A stretch of DNA of 64,000 bases from Streptomyces sp. NBC_01445 (GTDB lineage Bacteria; Actinomycetota; Actinomycetes; Streptomycetales; Streptomycetaceae): the NCBI RefSeq assembly GCF_035918235.1, contig NZ_CP109485.1, positions 8,897,001-8,961,000 of the forward strand, written 5' to 3'. How positions within the stretch are numbered: the stretch's first letter is position 1; the number at the start of each line of letters is the position of its first letter. Made by a program: the position numbers and the translations under genes. Of the stretch, positions 44,380-53,140 are shown in pieces. The notes beneath the pieces are model-generated. The model had not been told where the DNA came from and did not search any database. It saw nothing but the letters and a program-made list of their open reading frames with translations.

Positions 44380-45021
44380 TCATACATCGGCGGCAAGTCG
44401 GCTCTCCAGACCCGTGATGAGCGTGTCCAGCGCTAGACGGAAGACACCGTTCTCGTCACTGCCTGGAGGGGCGAGCCCGTCTTCGCAGACAGTGGGGGGT
44501 TTGAGGCTCGACCACTGGTGGAGCGCGCCATTGAGCTCGGCGGTGAGGACACCGGTGATGACGGCGCACACGAGAGCGGCGATTTGCGGGAGCTCGGAGT
44601 GCGGCACCCCAGCGGCGTCCAGGATCGCTGCGAGCGAAACCCAGAACGGGTCTTCGGGCTGGATGAAGTCCGCCTGGTGGCTGAACGAGTAGGCCATGAG
44701 CTTGGGGTGGCGGTGCGCCAGCGTCCGGAAATCCGTGGCGAGCAGGCGGATGCGCTCCTGCCAGGGGGCATCCTCCAGCGTCACGGTGCGGAACTGGGTG
44801 CCGACCATTCTCGCCACGCCGCGCAGCACGGCGTCCTTGTTCGGCACGTGGTGGTACAGCGACATCGGGTTCGCATCGAGCGCGGTCGCGAGTTTGCGCA
44901 TGGTGAGCGCCTCGGCCCCGTCCGCGTCGATGAGCCGCAGGGCGGCGGCATAGATCCCGGCCTCGGTCAGAGGCACGTCCCTCTTTCTTGTTCCCCGCGG
45001 GGGACGCTTCGCCTTTTCCAT
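44380..45021 (-). CDS. TetR-family repressor, likely regulator of the P450 regulon
   Basis: The 213-residue protein has a helix-turn-helix near residues 20-65 (AALRLIDADGAEALTMRKLATALDANPMSLYHHVPNKDAVL) and a TetR_C-type ligand domain (WQERIRLLATDFRTLAHRHPKLMAYSF). The ATG at 45021 faces the CYP102-like gene. The 200 bases between the two genes hold three copies of the TTCCATAC palindrome, one beside its own start, so autoregulation is expected. The arrangement parallels Bacillus BM3R1, a TetR-family repressor of CYP102A1. A TTCCATAC half site also overlaps its own start codon. Confidence 0.88.
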   Translation of the reverse strand: MEKAKRPPRGTRKRDVPLTEAGIYAAALRLIDADGAEALTMRKLATALDANPMSLYHHVPNKDAVLRGVARMVGTQFRTVTLEDAPWQERIRLLATDFRTLAHRHPKLMAYSFSHQADFIQPEDPFWVSLAAILDAAGVPHSELPQIAALVCAVITGVLTAELNGALHQWSSLKPPTVCEDGLAPPGSDENGVFRLALDTLITGLESRLAADV

Positions 45022-45037
45022 ACGCGGACGGTATCAG

Positions 45038-45056
45038 TTTCATACAGCGTACGGAA
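45038..45056. promoter_or_regulatory. TetR operator C (autoregulatory side)
   Basis: TTTCATACagcGTACGGAA fits the consensus with two deviations. It lies 17 bases upstream of the repressor start, suited to autorepression. Confidence 0.7.
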
Positions 45057-45104
45057 ATGACTTCGGCCACACGGCGACATGACGGTCGCCCGCATGGCTC
45101 CGGG

Positions 45105-45135
45105 TTGCGGTCGACTTTCCATACGACGTATGGTA
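45105..45135 (+). promoter_or_regulatory. CYP102 promoter with TetR operator D
   Basis: TTCCATACgacGTATGGTA at 45117-45135 fits the consensus. TTGCGG at 45105-45110 and TATGGT at 45129-45134 (18-base gap) make a possible promoter with the operator covering the spacer and -10 element. Confidence 0.7.
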
Positions 45136-45139
45136 CCAA

Positions 45140-45158
45140 TTCCATACGGCGTACGTTT
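45140..45158. promoter_or_regulatory. TetR operator E
   Basis: TTCCATACggcGTACGTTT has a perfect left arm and a weaker right arm. It is centred 23 bases from operator D and overlies the predicted transcription start of the CYP102 gene. Confidence 0.65.
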
Positions 45159-45222
45159 CCGTGGTGCACCCCGGTACCGCCGCCGCCCTTGCCCGTCCCC
45201 TCTCTGCACAGAGGAGCAAGCC

Positions 45223-48200
45223 ATGACCACACAGCCCAAGAACGACCTGCGACCCATCCGGTCTCCGCGCGGGGTCCCCTTCCTCGGCCACACGCCGCAG
45301 ATCCCCAGCACCAACCCAGTGGAGTACTTCGGCAAGCTGTCCAAGCAGTTCCCCGAGGGCATCTACGGCATGGACATCGCTGGTATCGAGCAGGTCTTCG
45401 TCTGGGACCCGGACCTGGTGGCCGAGGTCTGTGACGAGACGCGGTTCTTCAAGCAGATCGACAAGACGCCGCTGGCCCATGTCCGGGACTACGCGGGAGC
45501 TGCCCTGTTCACGGCCCACCAGCACGAGGAGGAATGGGGCATGGCGCACCGGGTCCTCCTCCCGGCGTTCAGCCAGCGGGCGATGAAGGGCTACTTCGGG
45601 CAGATGCTGGAGATCGCCGAGAACCTGGTGGGCAAGTGGGAGAGCCGGGAGGGCCGGCCGGTCAACATCACCGATGACTACACCCGGCTGACCCTGGACA
45701 CCATCGCCCTGACGGGGTTCGGTTACCGGTTCGACTCCTTCGCCAAGGAGGATCTGCACCCCTTCCTCAACGCGCTGCTGGAGGCCCTGATCGAGTCGCT
45801 GAGGCGCTCGCAGGAGCTGCCGATGATGACCAAGATGCGTAAGGCGGATGACAAGAAGTACCGCGAGAACATCCAGCTGATGCGGGACCTGGTCGAGAGT
45901 GTGATCAAGGAGCGTCGTGATGGGAAGGGCACCGCTGAGGATGACCTGCTGGGTCTGATGCTTGAGGCCACCGACCCGGAGTCCGGCAAGGGGCTGGAGG
46001 ACGACAACGTCCGTGACCAGGTGCTGACGTTCCTGATCGCGGGTCACGAGACCACCAGTGGTCTGCTGTCGTTCGCCACGTACTCGCTGATGCGTAACCC
46101 GCACATCCTGGCCCAGGCCTACGCCGAGGTGGACCGGCTGCTGCCGGGCGACACGGTCCCGGACTACGACACGATCATGCAGATGGACGTGATCCCGCGG
46201 ATCCTGGAGGAGACCCTGCGCCTGTGGGCTCCCATCCCGATGATCGGCAAGTCCCCACTGGAGGACACCGTCATCGGCGGCTGCTACGAGCTGAAGAAGG
46301 GAGCGCGGGTCAACATCCTCGAGGGCCCGCTGCACACCCACCCCAAGGCGTGGGACCGGCCGGAGGAGTTCGACATCAACCGGTGGCTGCCGGAGAACCG
46401 GGTCAACCACCACCCGCACGCCTACAAGCCGTTCGGCAACGGCGTGCGTGCCTGCATCGGCCGGCAGTTCGCGCTCACCGAGGCCCGTCTGGCCCTCGCG
46501 CTGGTGCTGCAGAAGTTCAAGTTCGCCGACACCGACGACTACAAGTTGGACGTCAAGGAGGCGCTGACGCGCAAGCCCGGCGGCTTCGAACTGAACGTGC
46601 GGGCCCGTCAGGAGCACGAGCGGACCGTGTTCGGCGCAGTGGACCTGCAGACCGACGACACGCAGGCGCAGGCCGCGGTCAGCGGTGTGGGGGTGAACCT
46701 GACCGTCGCCTACGGCTCCAGCCTGGGCTCGTGCGAGGACCTGGCGCGCACCATCGCCGACCGCAGCGAGCGCTCCGGGTTCGGCACCACCTTGGTCGGC
46801 CTGGACGAGCTGGGTGACAACCTGCCCACCGAGGGCCTGCTCGTGGTCGTGGCCTCCAGCTACAACGGCAAGGCCCCGGACAACGCGCAGCGTTTCGACG
46901 ACCTGCTCGCCGCCGGACTCCCGGAGCACTCGCTGTCCAACGTGCGGTTCGCGCTGCTGGGCGCCGGCAACACCCAGTGGGTGGCCACCTACCAGGGCTT
47001 CCCCAAGCGGATCGAGGCAGGCCTGCTGGCAGCCGGCGCCACCCCCGTCATCGAGCGCGGCATCGCGGATGCCGCCGGTGACTTCGACGGCATGGCCGCC
47101 CGCTGGATGGACACCCTGTGGACCACCCTGGCCGAGGAGTACGCGGCCGACACCTCCCAGGCCAGCGGCCCGCGCTACCAGGTGCAGCTGCTGACCGAGG
47201 CCGACGTGCGCCCCGCGATCGTCTCCGAGCAGGCCTACTCGCTGACCGTCGTCGCCAACGAGGAACTCGTCAACGACGCGACCGGGCTGTGGGACTTCAG
47301 CATCGAGCCGCCCCGCCCGGCCGCGAAGTCCATCACCATCGAGCTCCCCGACGGCGTCACCTACGACACCGGCAACCACCTGGCCGTCTTCGCCAAGAAC
47401 GAGCAGGACCTGGTCAACCGCGCCCTCGCCCGCCTCGGCGTCGACCGCGACCAGGTCCTGCGCCTGGAACTGCCGGCCGGCGGCCGCACCCACCTCCCGG
47501 TGGGCACCCCCGTGACCGCAGGCCTGCTGCTCACCGAGTTCCTGGAGCTGCAGGACGTAGCCACCCGCTCCCAGATACAGACGCTGGCCGAGCACACCGA
47601 GTGCCCGTGGACCCGGCCGCAGCTGCAGGCCTACACGGCCGACACCGCAGAATCCGAGGAGCGCTACCAGACTGAGATCCTGGGCAAGCGGGTCTCCGTG
47701 CTGGGCCTGCTGGAGCGCTTCCCGGCGGTCGAGCTGCCGCTGGCGGTCTTCCTGGACATGATGGGCCCGATCCGCCCGCGGTTCTACTCCATCTCCTCCG
47801 CCCCGTTGGCCAACCCGCGCCACGTGCGCCTGACCGTCGGCCTGCTGGAAGGCCCGGCCCTGTCCGGCGACGGCCAGTACCGCGGCACCTGCTCCTCCTA
47901 CATCGCAGGCCTCGAGCCCGGAGACGTCTTCTACGGCTACGTGCGGGTGCCCTCCCCGACCTTCGCTCCGCCGGCCGACCCGGCCACGCCGCTGGTCCTC
48001 ATCGGCCCGGGCACCGGCATCGCGCCGCTGCGCGGATTCCTGGAGGAGCGCGCCTCGCAGCAGGAGAACGGCATCGAGGTGGGCCTGTCCCAGGTCTTCG
48101 TCGGTTGCCGCCACCCGGAGCACGACTACTTCTACCGGCAGGAGATGCAGGACTGGGAGCAGGCCGGGATCGCTCAGGTGCACACCGCCTACTCCGCGGT

Positions 48201-48444
48201 GACCGGCCACCCGGCCCGGTTCGTCCAGAACGCCATCGCCAACGCCGCCGACACCGTGTGGCAGGCCATCCAGGACGGCGCGTACGTCTACGTCTGCGGT
48301 GACGGCCGCCGCATGGCACCCGCCGTGCGTGAGGCGCTGGCCGCCGTCTACCGGAAGCACACCGGCAGCGACGACGAGGCCGCCCAGCAGTGGCTCGCCC
48401 AGCTCGAAGCGGACGAGCGCTACCAGCAGGACGTCTTCGCCTGA
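45223..48444 (+). CDS. Self-sufficient P450/NADPH-P450 reductase fusion (CYP102, BM3-like)
   Basis: This 1073-residue protein is a P450 (1-~460) fused to an FMN flavodoxin domain (~480-630, LTVAYGSSLGSCEDLARTI) and an FAD/NADPH reductase domain (~660-1073, RPRFYSISSAPL, LIGPGTGIAPLRGF, YVCGDGRRMAPAV). The P450 has AGHETTSGLLSFA and the heme loop PFGNGVRACIGRQFAL. Aligned without gaps to BM3, the fatty-acid-anchoring Arg47 and Tyr51 are replaced by I55 and F59, while the Phe87 equivalent is kept. The natural substrate may therefore not be a free fatty acid. GAGGAG precedes the ATG at 45223. Operators D and E lie upstream. Confidence 0.95.
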   Translation: MTTQPKNDLRPIRSPRGVPFLGHTPQIPSTNPVEYFGKLSKQFPEGIYGMDIAGIEQVFVWDPDLVAEVCDETRFFKQIDKTPLAHVRDYAGAALFTAHQHEEEWGMAHRVLLPAFSQRAMKGYFGQMLEIAENLVGKWESREGRPVNITDDYTRLTLDTIALTGFGYRFDSFAKEDLHPFLNALLEALIESLRRSQELPMMTKMRKADDKKYRENIQLMRDLVESVIKERRDGKGTAEDDLLGLMLEATDPESGKGLEDDNVRDQVLTFLIAGHETTSGLLSFATYSLMRNPHILAQAYAEVDRLLPGDTVPDYDTIMQMDVIPRILEETLRLWAPIPMIGKSPLEDTVIGGCYELKKGARVNILEGPLHTHPKAWDRPEEFDINRWLPENRVNHHPHAYKPFGNGVRACIGRQFALTEARLALALVLQKFKFADTDDYKLDVKEALTRKPGGFELNVRARQEHERTVFGAVDLQTDDTQAQAAVSGVGVNLTVAYGSSLGSCEDLARTIADRSERSGFGTTLVGLDELGDNLPTEGLLVVVASSYNGKAPDNAQRFDDLLAAGLPEHSLSNVRFALLGAGNTQWVATYQGFPKRIEAGLLAAGATPVIERGIADAAGDFDGMAARWMDTLWTTLAEEYAADTSQASGPRYQVQLLTEADVRPAIVSEQAYSLTVVANEELVNDATGLWDFSIEPPRPAAKSITIELPDGVTYDTGNHLAVFAKNEQDLVNRALARLGVDRDQVLRLELPAGGRTHLPVGTPVTAGLLLTEFLELQDVATRSQIQTLAEHTECPWTRPQLQAYTADTAESEERYQTEILGKRVSVLGLLERFPAVELPLAVFLDMMGPIRPRFYSISSAPLANPRHVRLTVGLLEGPALSGDGQYRGTCSSYIAGLEPGDVFYGYVRVPSPTFAPPADPATPLVLIGPGTGIAPLRGFLEERASQQENGIEVGLSQVFVGCRHPEHDYFYRQEMQDWEQAGIAQVHTAYSAVTGHPARFVQNAIANAADTVWQAIQDGAYVYVCGDGRRMAPAVREALAAVYRKHTGSDDEAAQQWLAQLEADERYQQDVFA

Positions 48445-48454
48445 CACCCAGACG

Positions 48455-48495
48455 CCGGGAGGGTGCGGCGGTCCTGACACCCGCACTCCTCCCGG
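48455..48495 (+). terminator. Hairpin between the CYP102 and alcohol dehydrogenase genes
   Basis: CCGGGAGGGTGCGG (48455-48468) pairs with CCGCACTCCTCCCGG (48481-48495) with one bulged T and a 12-base loop. It begins ten bases after the P450 stop and has no T-run. It may terminate part of the transcripts or stabilise the 3' end of the P450 message. Confidence 0.55.
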
Positions 48496-48574
48496 CCACC
48501 ACTCCCCGCGAGGCACCACACGGCACCCATCGGCCCGAACCGCCGGGCGTGCCGCTCACAGAAAGCAGATCACC

Positions 48575-49621
48575 ATGGACACCATGCTCGCCGGACGCTT
48601 CCACCTGGACAGCAAGAAGTTCGCCGTGGAGGAGGTCCCCGTCCCCGTTCCGGGCCCGGGTGAAATCCTGATCGAGGTGAAGGCCGCAGGCGTCTGCCTG
48701 TCGGACGTCCACCTGCTCGACGGCTCCCTCGTCCCGCTGTTCGCCACCTCCGACACGGTCACCGTCGGCCACGAGGTCGCCGGTGTGATCCACACCCTCG
48801 GCCCCGACCTCAAGCGCGGCCTGACCGTCGGTACCCGCGTCACCCTGGAGGCCGGCAAGACCTGCGGCCAGTGCGCCGGCTGCGTGCGCAGCCGCCCCTG
48901 CACCCAGATGCGCACCGCCGGCATCGACTACGACGGCGGCTGGGCCCAGTACACCGTCGCCCGCGAGGACACCCTCATCCCCATCCCCGACAACCTCCCC
49001 TTCGACCAGGCCGCGATCATCCCCGACGCGGTCTCCACCCCCTACGCCGCCGTCGTCACCACCGCGGGTGTACGCCCCGCCCAGTCCGTCGGCGTCTGGG
49101 GCGTGGGCGGAGTCGGCGCGCACAACGTCCGCGTGGCCCGCCTGGCCGGCGCCGCGCCGATCATCGCCGTCGACCCGCTGCCCAGCGCCCGCGAACGCGC
49201 CCTGGCCTTCGGCGCGGACTTCGCCCTCGACCCGGCTGCCGACGACTTCGCCGACCAGGTCCGCGCGGCCACCGCCGGACGAGGCCTCGACTTCGCCTTC
49301 GACTGCGCCGGCGTGCCCGCCGTCCGCGAGCAGGCCGCCGCCGCACTCGGCCTGGGCGGCTCCCTCATCCTGGTCGGCATCAGCCCCAGGCCCCTCACCA
49401 TCACCGAGGGCCTGACCTTCAACTACCTGGGCAAGCAGGTGCGCGGCCACTACGGCGGCAGCCCCGAGTCCGTCACCGAGCTGGTCCGGCTGGCCGAGGT
49501 CGGCCGTCTCGACCTGGCCCCCTCGATCACCGACCACATCCCGCTCGCCGAGGCCGCCGACGCGGTCAACCGGCTGGAGAACAAGATCGGCGACCCGATC
49601 CGCCTCATCCTCGTCCCCTGA
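48575..49621 (+). CDS. Zinc-dependent alcohol dehydrogenase
   Basis: The 348-residue medium-chain dehydrogenase has catalytic-zinc residues in GVCLSDVHLLDG and TVGHEVAGVI, and a cysteine cluster for structural zinc (KTCGQCAGCVRSRPC). The coenzyme fold is VGVWGVGGVGAHNVRVARLAG. It lies 130 bases downstream of the CYP102 gene in the same direction and could oxidise the hydroxylated product. Its last 15 codons recur at 63.1 kb. It is followed by a strong terminator. The start is the first of two nearby ATGs; the ribosome site is weak. Confidence 0.88.
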   Translation: MDTMLAGRFHLDSKKFAVEEVPVPVPGPGEILIEVKAAGVCLSDVHLLDGSLVPLFATSDTVTVGHEVAGVIHTLGPDLKRGLTVGTRVTLEAGKTCGQCAGCVRSRPCTQMRTAGIDYDGGWAQYTVAREDTLIPIPDNLPFDQAAIIPDAVSTPYAAVVTTAGVRPAQSVGVWGVGGVGAHNVRVARLAGAAPIIAVDPLPSARERALAFGADFALDPAADDFADQVRAATAGRGLDFAFDCAGVPAVREQAAAALGLGGSLILVGISPRPLTITEGLTFNYLGKQVRGHYGGSPESVTELVRLAEVGRLDLAPSITDHIPLAEAADAVNRLENKIGDPIRLILVP

Positions 49622-49665
49622 CAACTGAACAGAAAGTTCATCAAGACCACCTCGGGCAGGGGTGA

Positions 49666-49701
49666 GTGGGCGCCGGTGCTTGAGGGAGCACCGGCGCCCA
49701 C
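49666..49701 (+). terminator. Strong terminator hairpin after the alcohol dehydrogenase gene
   Basis: GTGGGCGCCGGTGCT pairs perfectly with AGCACCGGCGCCCAC around a 6-base loop, 44 bases after the stop codon. The same 15-base left arm occurs in the terminator at 59.7 kb. The rest of 49702-49983 contains no recognisable gene. Confidence 0.8.
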
Positions 49702-49983
49702 GGTTTCCCGGTATCCGGGTCTGGCGCATACCGACTCCGGGTGGGCAGGTGAAGTCGGGCAGGGCGAGCCGGGTCATACCTCTGTGCGGGACGCACCGAG
49801 GTGCTGGTCGCCGCGGGAGGAACGGAACGCGAGGTCTGCCGGTGCCGGTGAGCGCTACGCCGAAGTGGAGAATCAGCTGACCTTGTCCGCGTTCAGGTGG
49901 ACGCCGACAGGTGCTGCATCGTTAGCCGGTCGAAGCCCCCGAGGCAGCTCGCGATCGTCTCGGTGGGCCGGGCGAGATGGTGC

Positions 49984-52182
49984 TCATACGACCCCAGGAA
50001 TACCCTCCAAATCCAGCGCTGCCGCGGCCGAGAAGAGGTCCGGTGCGCCCAGGGCACACTCCGCCCAAACCGTCTTGCCACGTCGGGCGTGGCGCGTTCC
50101 CCAGTGCTCCGCGAGTTGGGCGACGAGGAACAGACCTCGCCCGCCCTCGTCGAAGACACGGGCCCGGCGCAGGTGCGGAGTCGTGTTGCCGGCATCCGCG
50201 ACCTCGCACATGAGGGTGCGATCGTGGATGAGACGCAGCTGGATGGGAGGCCGGCCGTAGCGGATGGCGTTGGTGACCAGTTCGCTGACGATCAGTCCAG
50301 CGGTGAAGTCGAGTTCCTCCAGCCCCCAAGTGGTCAGCTGCTCGGAGACGCTCGCTCTGACCCGGGCGACCTCGGCCGGGTCGGCATCCACGTCCCAAGT
50401 GGCGACCTGACGGTCTCCGAAGGGGTGGGTGCGGGCCAGGAGGAGTGCCACGTCGTCGCGCGGTCGGTCTGCGGGCAGCAGCGCCTCAAGGACGGTGTCA
50501 CAGGTCGCCTCCAAGGAGGCGGAGGACTGCTCGAGCGCGCGGCACAGTCGGGTCAGGCCCGCCTCGACGTCGTGGTCGAGGGCCTCGATCAGGCCGTCGG
50601 TGTAGAGGGCAATGAGGCTGCCCTCGGGCAGGTCGATCTCCGTCGCCTCGAACGGCAGGCCCCCCAGGCCGAGTGGCGGGCCGGCGGGCAGCTCGAGGAT
50701 GTCGGCGGTGCCGTCCCGGGTCATCACGACGGGCAGCCCGTGGCCCGCTCGGGCGAGGGTGCAGCGGCCGGCGACGGGATCATAGACCGCGTACAGACAG
50801 GTGGCGCCGATGTCCCCTGCGGATTCGGTGTCCGCTTGGGCAGAGACTTCGGAAGAGACTTCGGAAGAGACTTCGGCGGCCAGGCGGATGACGACGTCGT
50901 CCAGGTGGGTGAGGAGTTCGTCGGGCGGCAGGTCGATGTCGGCGAGGGTGCGCACGGCGGTCCGCAGCCGACCCATGGTGGCGGCTGCGTGGATGCCGTG
51001 GCCGACCACGTCGCCCACCACGAGTGCGACCCGGGCGCCGGACAGCGGGATGACGTCGTACCAGTCGCCGCCCACGCCGAGCTGGGCGGCAGCAGGCAGG
51101 TAGCGGCAGGCGACCTCCACGGCGGACAGCGCGGGTGTACTGCGCGGGAGCAGACTGCGCTGGAGGGTAAGGGCGGTGGCGCGGGCGTGCGTGTATTGAC
51201 GGGCGTTGTCGATGGCGAGTGCCGCCCTGGCCGCGACCTCCTGGGCGAGGAGCAGGTCCTCGTCCCCGTACGCGTCGGCCTTATGATGACGGAAGAACTG
51301 AGCGACACCCAGCGTGGTACCACGGGCGCACAGCGGTACCAGCAGCATTGATGCGGTCGGACCGAGGTGGTGCCGTGAGGGCCGGCCGGTGATCAGGGCG
51401 CGAGCCGGGGGTGATCCGTCCGGATACCTTTGGAGCTGCTGCGGCGGAACCGGTGACTCCCCGTAGATCGCTTCCAGGGAGTTCGTCTCGGGGCAACCCT
51501 CCATCACCGACCGCTGGGCAACTCGGCGGACCACGAGTGTGCCCTTCGCAGGAGGCTCGTCTGCGGAAGACGTGTCGAGGAGGTCGACGGTGACGGCGTC
51601 GGCGAAGTGTTCGGTGGCCAGGTCCGCCAACTCCTGGGCCGTGCGGGCGATGTCCAGGGTCGTTCCGACGCGTACGCTCGCCTCGTTCACCACCGACAGC
51701 CGCCACTGCAAATGGCGATCCCGCTCCGCCTGGAAGGTAAGGACGCCCGTCTCCGATGTGCGGTCCAGGTACCCGGTCGTCAGTGCGATCAGCTTGCGTG
51801 TCTCCGCGTTGATCAGCTCTGCATCGCTGGTGAGCCGGGGCAGCTCTTCGAGCAGCCGGTCGAGGATACGACCCTGCGCGAGCCGGAAGGCGCGCAGCAT
51901 CGCTGTGACCGGCTTCCCGCGCTGAGCCAGCCGACGCGCGCGCTCTGCGTCTGCGGCTGGCGGATCGATCCTCCATGGCTCGATGTCGTGCTCGATGCCG
52001 GAAAGTACGGCAATGACGTGCTCGGCGACGTTCTCCCGCGTCATCTGCGCGATGTCTGGTTCGTCCCACAGCTCGGGGACCTCGCGCCGCAGGTATTGCT
52101 CTACGTCGTGGATCAGCTCGTCCGCTCGCGGACTGAGCACATGCGCGGCACGGGACAGAAGGCTGTCCGCGGTCGGGTCCAC
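49984..52182 (-). CDS. GAF-PP2C phosphatase with anti-sigma-type ATPase domain and RsbR/PucR-like N-terminus (3)
   Basis: The 732-residue protein differs from the two at 33-38 kb by its N-terminal ~150 residues. These are helical and resemble the N-terminal domain of RsbR/PucR-type regulators (LIHDVEQYLRREVPELW, AQRGKPVTAMLRAFRLAQGRILDRLLEEL). Then come GAF (~170-330), PP2C (~365-570, VGGDWYDVIPLSG, VVGDVVGHGIHAAAT, IALYTDGLIEALD) and HATPase (~600-715, ELVTNAIRYG, DEGGRGLFLVAQL). A 12-base triplication near 50840-50880 gives the SSEVSSEVS microrepeat in the phosphatase domain. The start is a GTG. It lies downstream of a TetR gene on the same strand. Confidence 0.9.
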   Translation of the reverse strand: MDPTADSLLSRAAHVLSPRADELIHDVEQYLRREVPELWDEPDIAQMTRENVAEHVIAVLSGIEHDIEPWRIDPPAADAERARRLAQRGKPVTAMLRAFRLAQGRILDRLLEELPRLTSDAELINAETRKLIALTTGYLDRTSETGVLTFQAERDRHLQWRLSVVNEASVRVGTTLDIARTAQELADLATEHFADAVTVDLLDTSSADEPPAKGTLVVRRVAQRSVMEGCPETNSLEAIYGESPVPPQQLQRYPDGSPPARALITGRPSRHHLGPTASMLLVPLCARGTTLGVAQFFRHHKADAYGDEDLLLAQEVAARAALAIDNARQYTHARATALTLQRSLLPRSTPALSAVEVACRYLPAAAQLGVGGDWYDVIPLSGARVALVVGDVVGHGIHAAATMGRLRTAVRTLADIDLPPDELLTHLDDVVIRLAAEVSSEVSSEVSAQADTESAGDIGATCLYAVYDPVAGRCTLARAGHGLPVVMTRDGTADILELPAGPPLGLGGLPFEATEIDLPEGSLIALYTDGLIEALDHDVEAGLTRLCRALEQSSASLEATCDTVLEALLPADRPRDDVALLLARTHPFGDRQVATWDVDADPAEVARVRASVSEQLTTWGLEELDFTAGLIVSELVTNAIRYGRPPIQLRLIHDRTLMCEVADAGNTTPHLRRARVFDEGGRGLFLVAQLAEHWGTRHARRGKTVWAECALGAPDLFSAAAALDLEGIPGVV

Positions 52183-52367
52183 GCTAACGACGTTACGCCG
52201 TCCTGGTGGACCGCGAAGCCTTAGCCAGCTATGCGGTGTCCGGGTGGGAGCCCGGTCTCACGGGCTGGTCGTGGTCGAGGACGAGGGGGCCGCGCGGCCA
52301 CCGGCGACCTGGGTGGCGCCCACGGCTTTCCGGTGCCCACGGGGCCCGGCACAGCCGGTGCTCCGGG

Positions 52368-53003
52368 TCAACCGAGGTGGGGCAGCGGCCGTCGGGTCAC
52401 CTGATGGGCGTCGTCCGGCGGGACGCCGAGCATGCGCAGGACCATTTCGGCCAGGTCCGAGGCGGCCTCGTCGCCGTCGAGGTCGGGGCGGGCCAGCCGC
52501 AGCGCCACGAGGGACAGCAGGGTCCCGCCGAGGGCGGACAGGGCGGTGGTCGGGTTGGTGCAGGTGAAGCGGCCCGAGGCGATGCCGATCTCCAGGTCGC
52601 GCAGGGCTCGAGGGGCGAGGCCCCGGTCGGTGTGGATCTGAGCCAGCCCGCGGTCCCGCAGGATCCGCATGAGTTCAGGGTGGGAGTCGGCCATCTGGGC
52701 GGTGAGCCGAAAGCCCGCCGCGACGAGCTCGGCCGGGTCGTCGATTCCTTGTACGCGCTCGTCGATGACCTGCCCGAACTCGTCCAGGGCGTCTGTCACC
52801 GCGGAGTCGAACAGCTCCGTCTTGGACTCGAAGTGGTTGTAGAAGGAGCCGAAACCGACGTCCGCGCGCTCGGCGATGGCCTGGATGCTGGCGCTGGTGT
52901 CCCCCGTCTCCGCGAGGATCTGCCGGGCCGCACGGACGAGTGCCTGACGGGTCTCGGCGCGGCGCCGCTCGAAGCGGTTCTTGGGCAGGGCTGACGTCGG
53001 CAT
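52368..53003 (-). CDS. TetR-family regulator of the aromatic operon
   Basis: This 211-residue regulator has the helix-turn-helix RQALVRAARQILAETGDTSASIQAIAERADVGFGSFYNHFESKTELF and a helical effector half ending MLGVPPDDAHQVTRRPLPHLG. It faces the ring-cleavage operon across 137 bases with a palindrome (53044-53057) and a likely promoter, so it is the probable repressor of that operon. A decayed paralogue exists at 38.6 kb, also beside a phosphatase gene. Confidence 0.9.
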   Translation of the reverse strand: MPTSALPKNRFERRRAETRQALVRAARQILAETGDTSASIQAIAERADVGFGSFYNHFESKTELFDSAVTDALDEFGQVIDERVQGIDDPAELVAAGFRLTAQMADSHPELMRILRDRGLAQIHTDRGLAPRALRDLEIGIASGRFTCTNPTTALSALGGTLLSLVALRLARPDLDGDEAASDLAEMVLRMLGVPPDDAHQVTRRPLPHLG

Positions 53004-53043
53004 ACGGCGAGTGTAACAACCGTCGCGATGAGTCTGCCATTAC

Positions 53044-53057
53044 TGATGGGATTATCA
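53044..53057. promoter_or_regulatory. Candidate operator of the TetR at 52.4 kb
   Basis: TGATGGGATTATCA has TGAT/ATCA arms and resembles TGATGGATTCATCA at 38567-38580 upstream of the decayed paralogue. It lies 41 bases from the tetR start and 20 bases upstream of the operon's putative -35. Confidence 0.5.
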
Positions 53058-53076
53058 ATTATTTGAGTCCACCCTA

Positions 53077-53106
53077 TTGACGATGGGTAACGCCAAAGTT
53101 GATGAT
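53077..53106 (+). promoter_or_regulatory. Putative promoter of the aromatic ring-cleavage operon
   Basis: TTGACG at 53077-53082 is followed after 18 bases by GATGAT at 53101-53106, 34 bases before the first gene. The -35 is consensus; the -10 is only moderate. Confidence 0.5.
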
Positions 53107-53140
53107 TTCCTCATTACAGCAGTGTTGCTTGGAGGACACC

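Noticed and set aside
45016..45034. An eighth operator over the tetR start codon
   Set aside because: Only the left half TTCCATAC is present; the right arm does not fit, so it is noted as a half site only.
45040..48519. 1159-residue open frame on the minus strand opposite CYP102
   Set aside because: Same reason: it mirrors the codon bias of the P450 gene and contains no recognisable motif.
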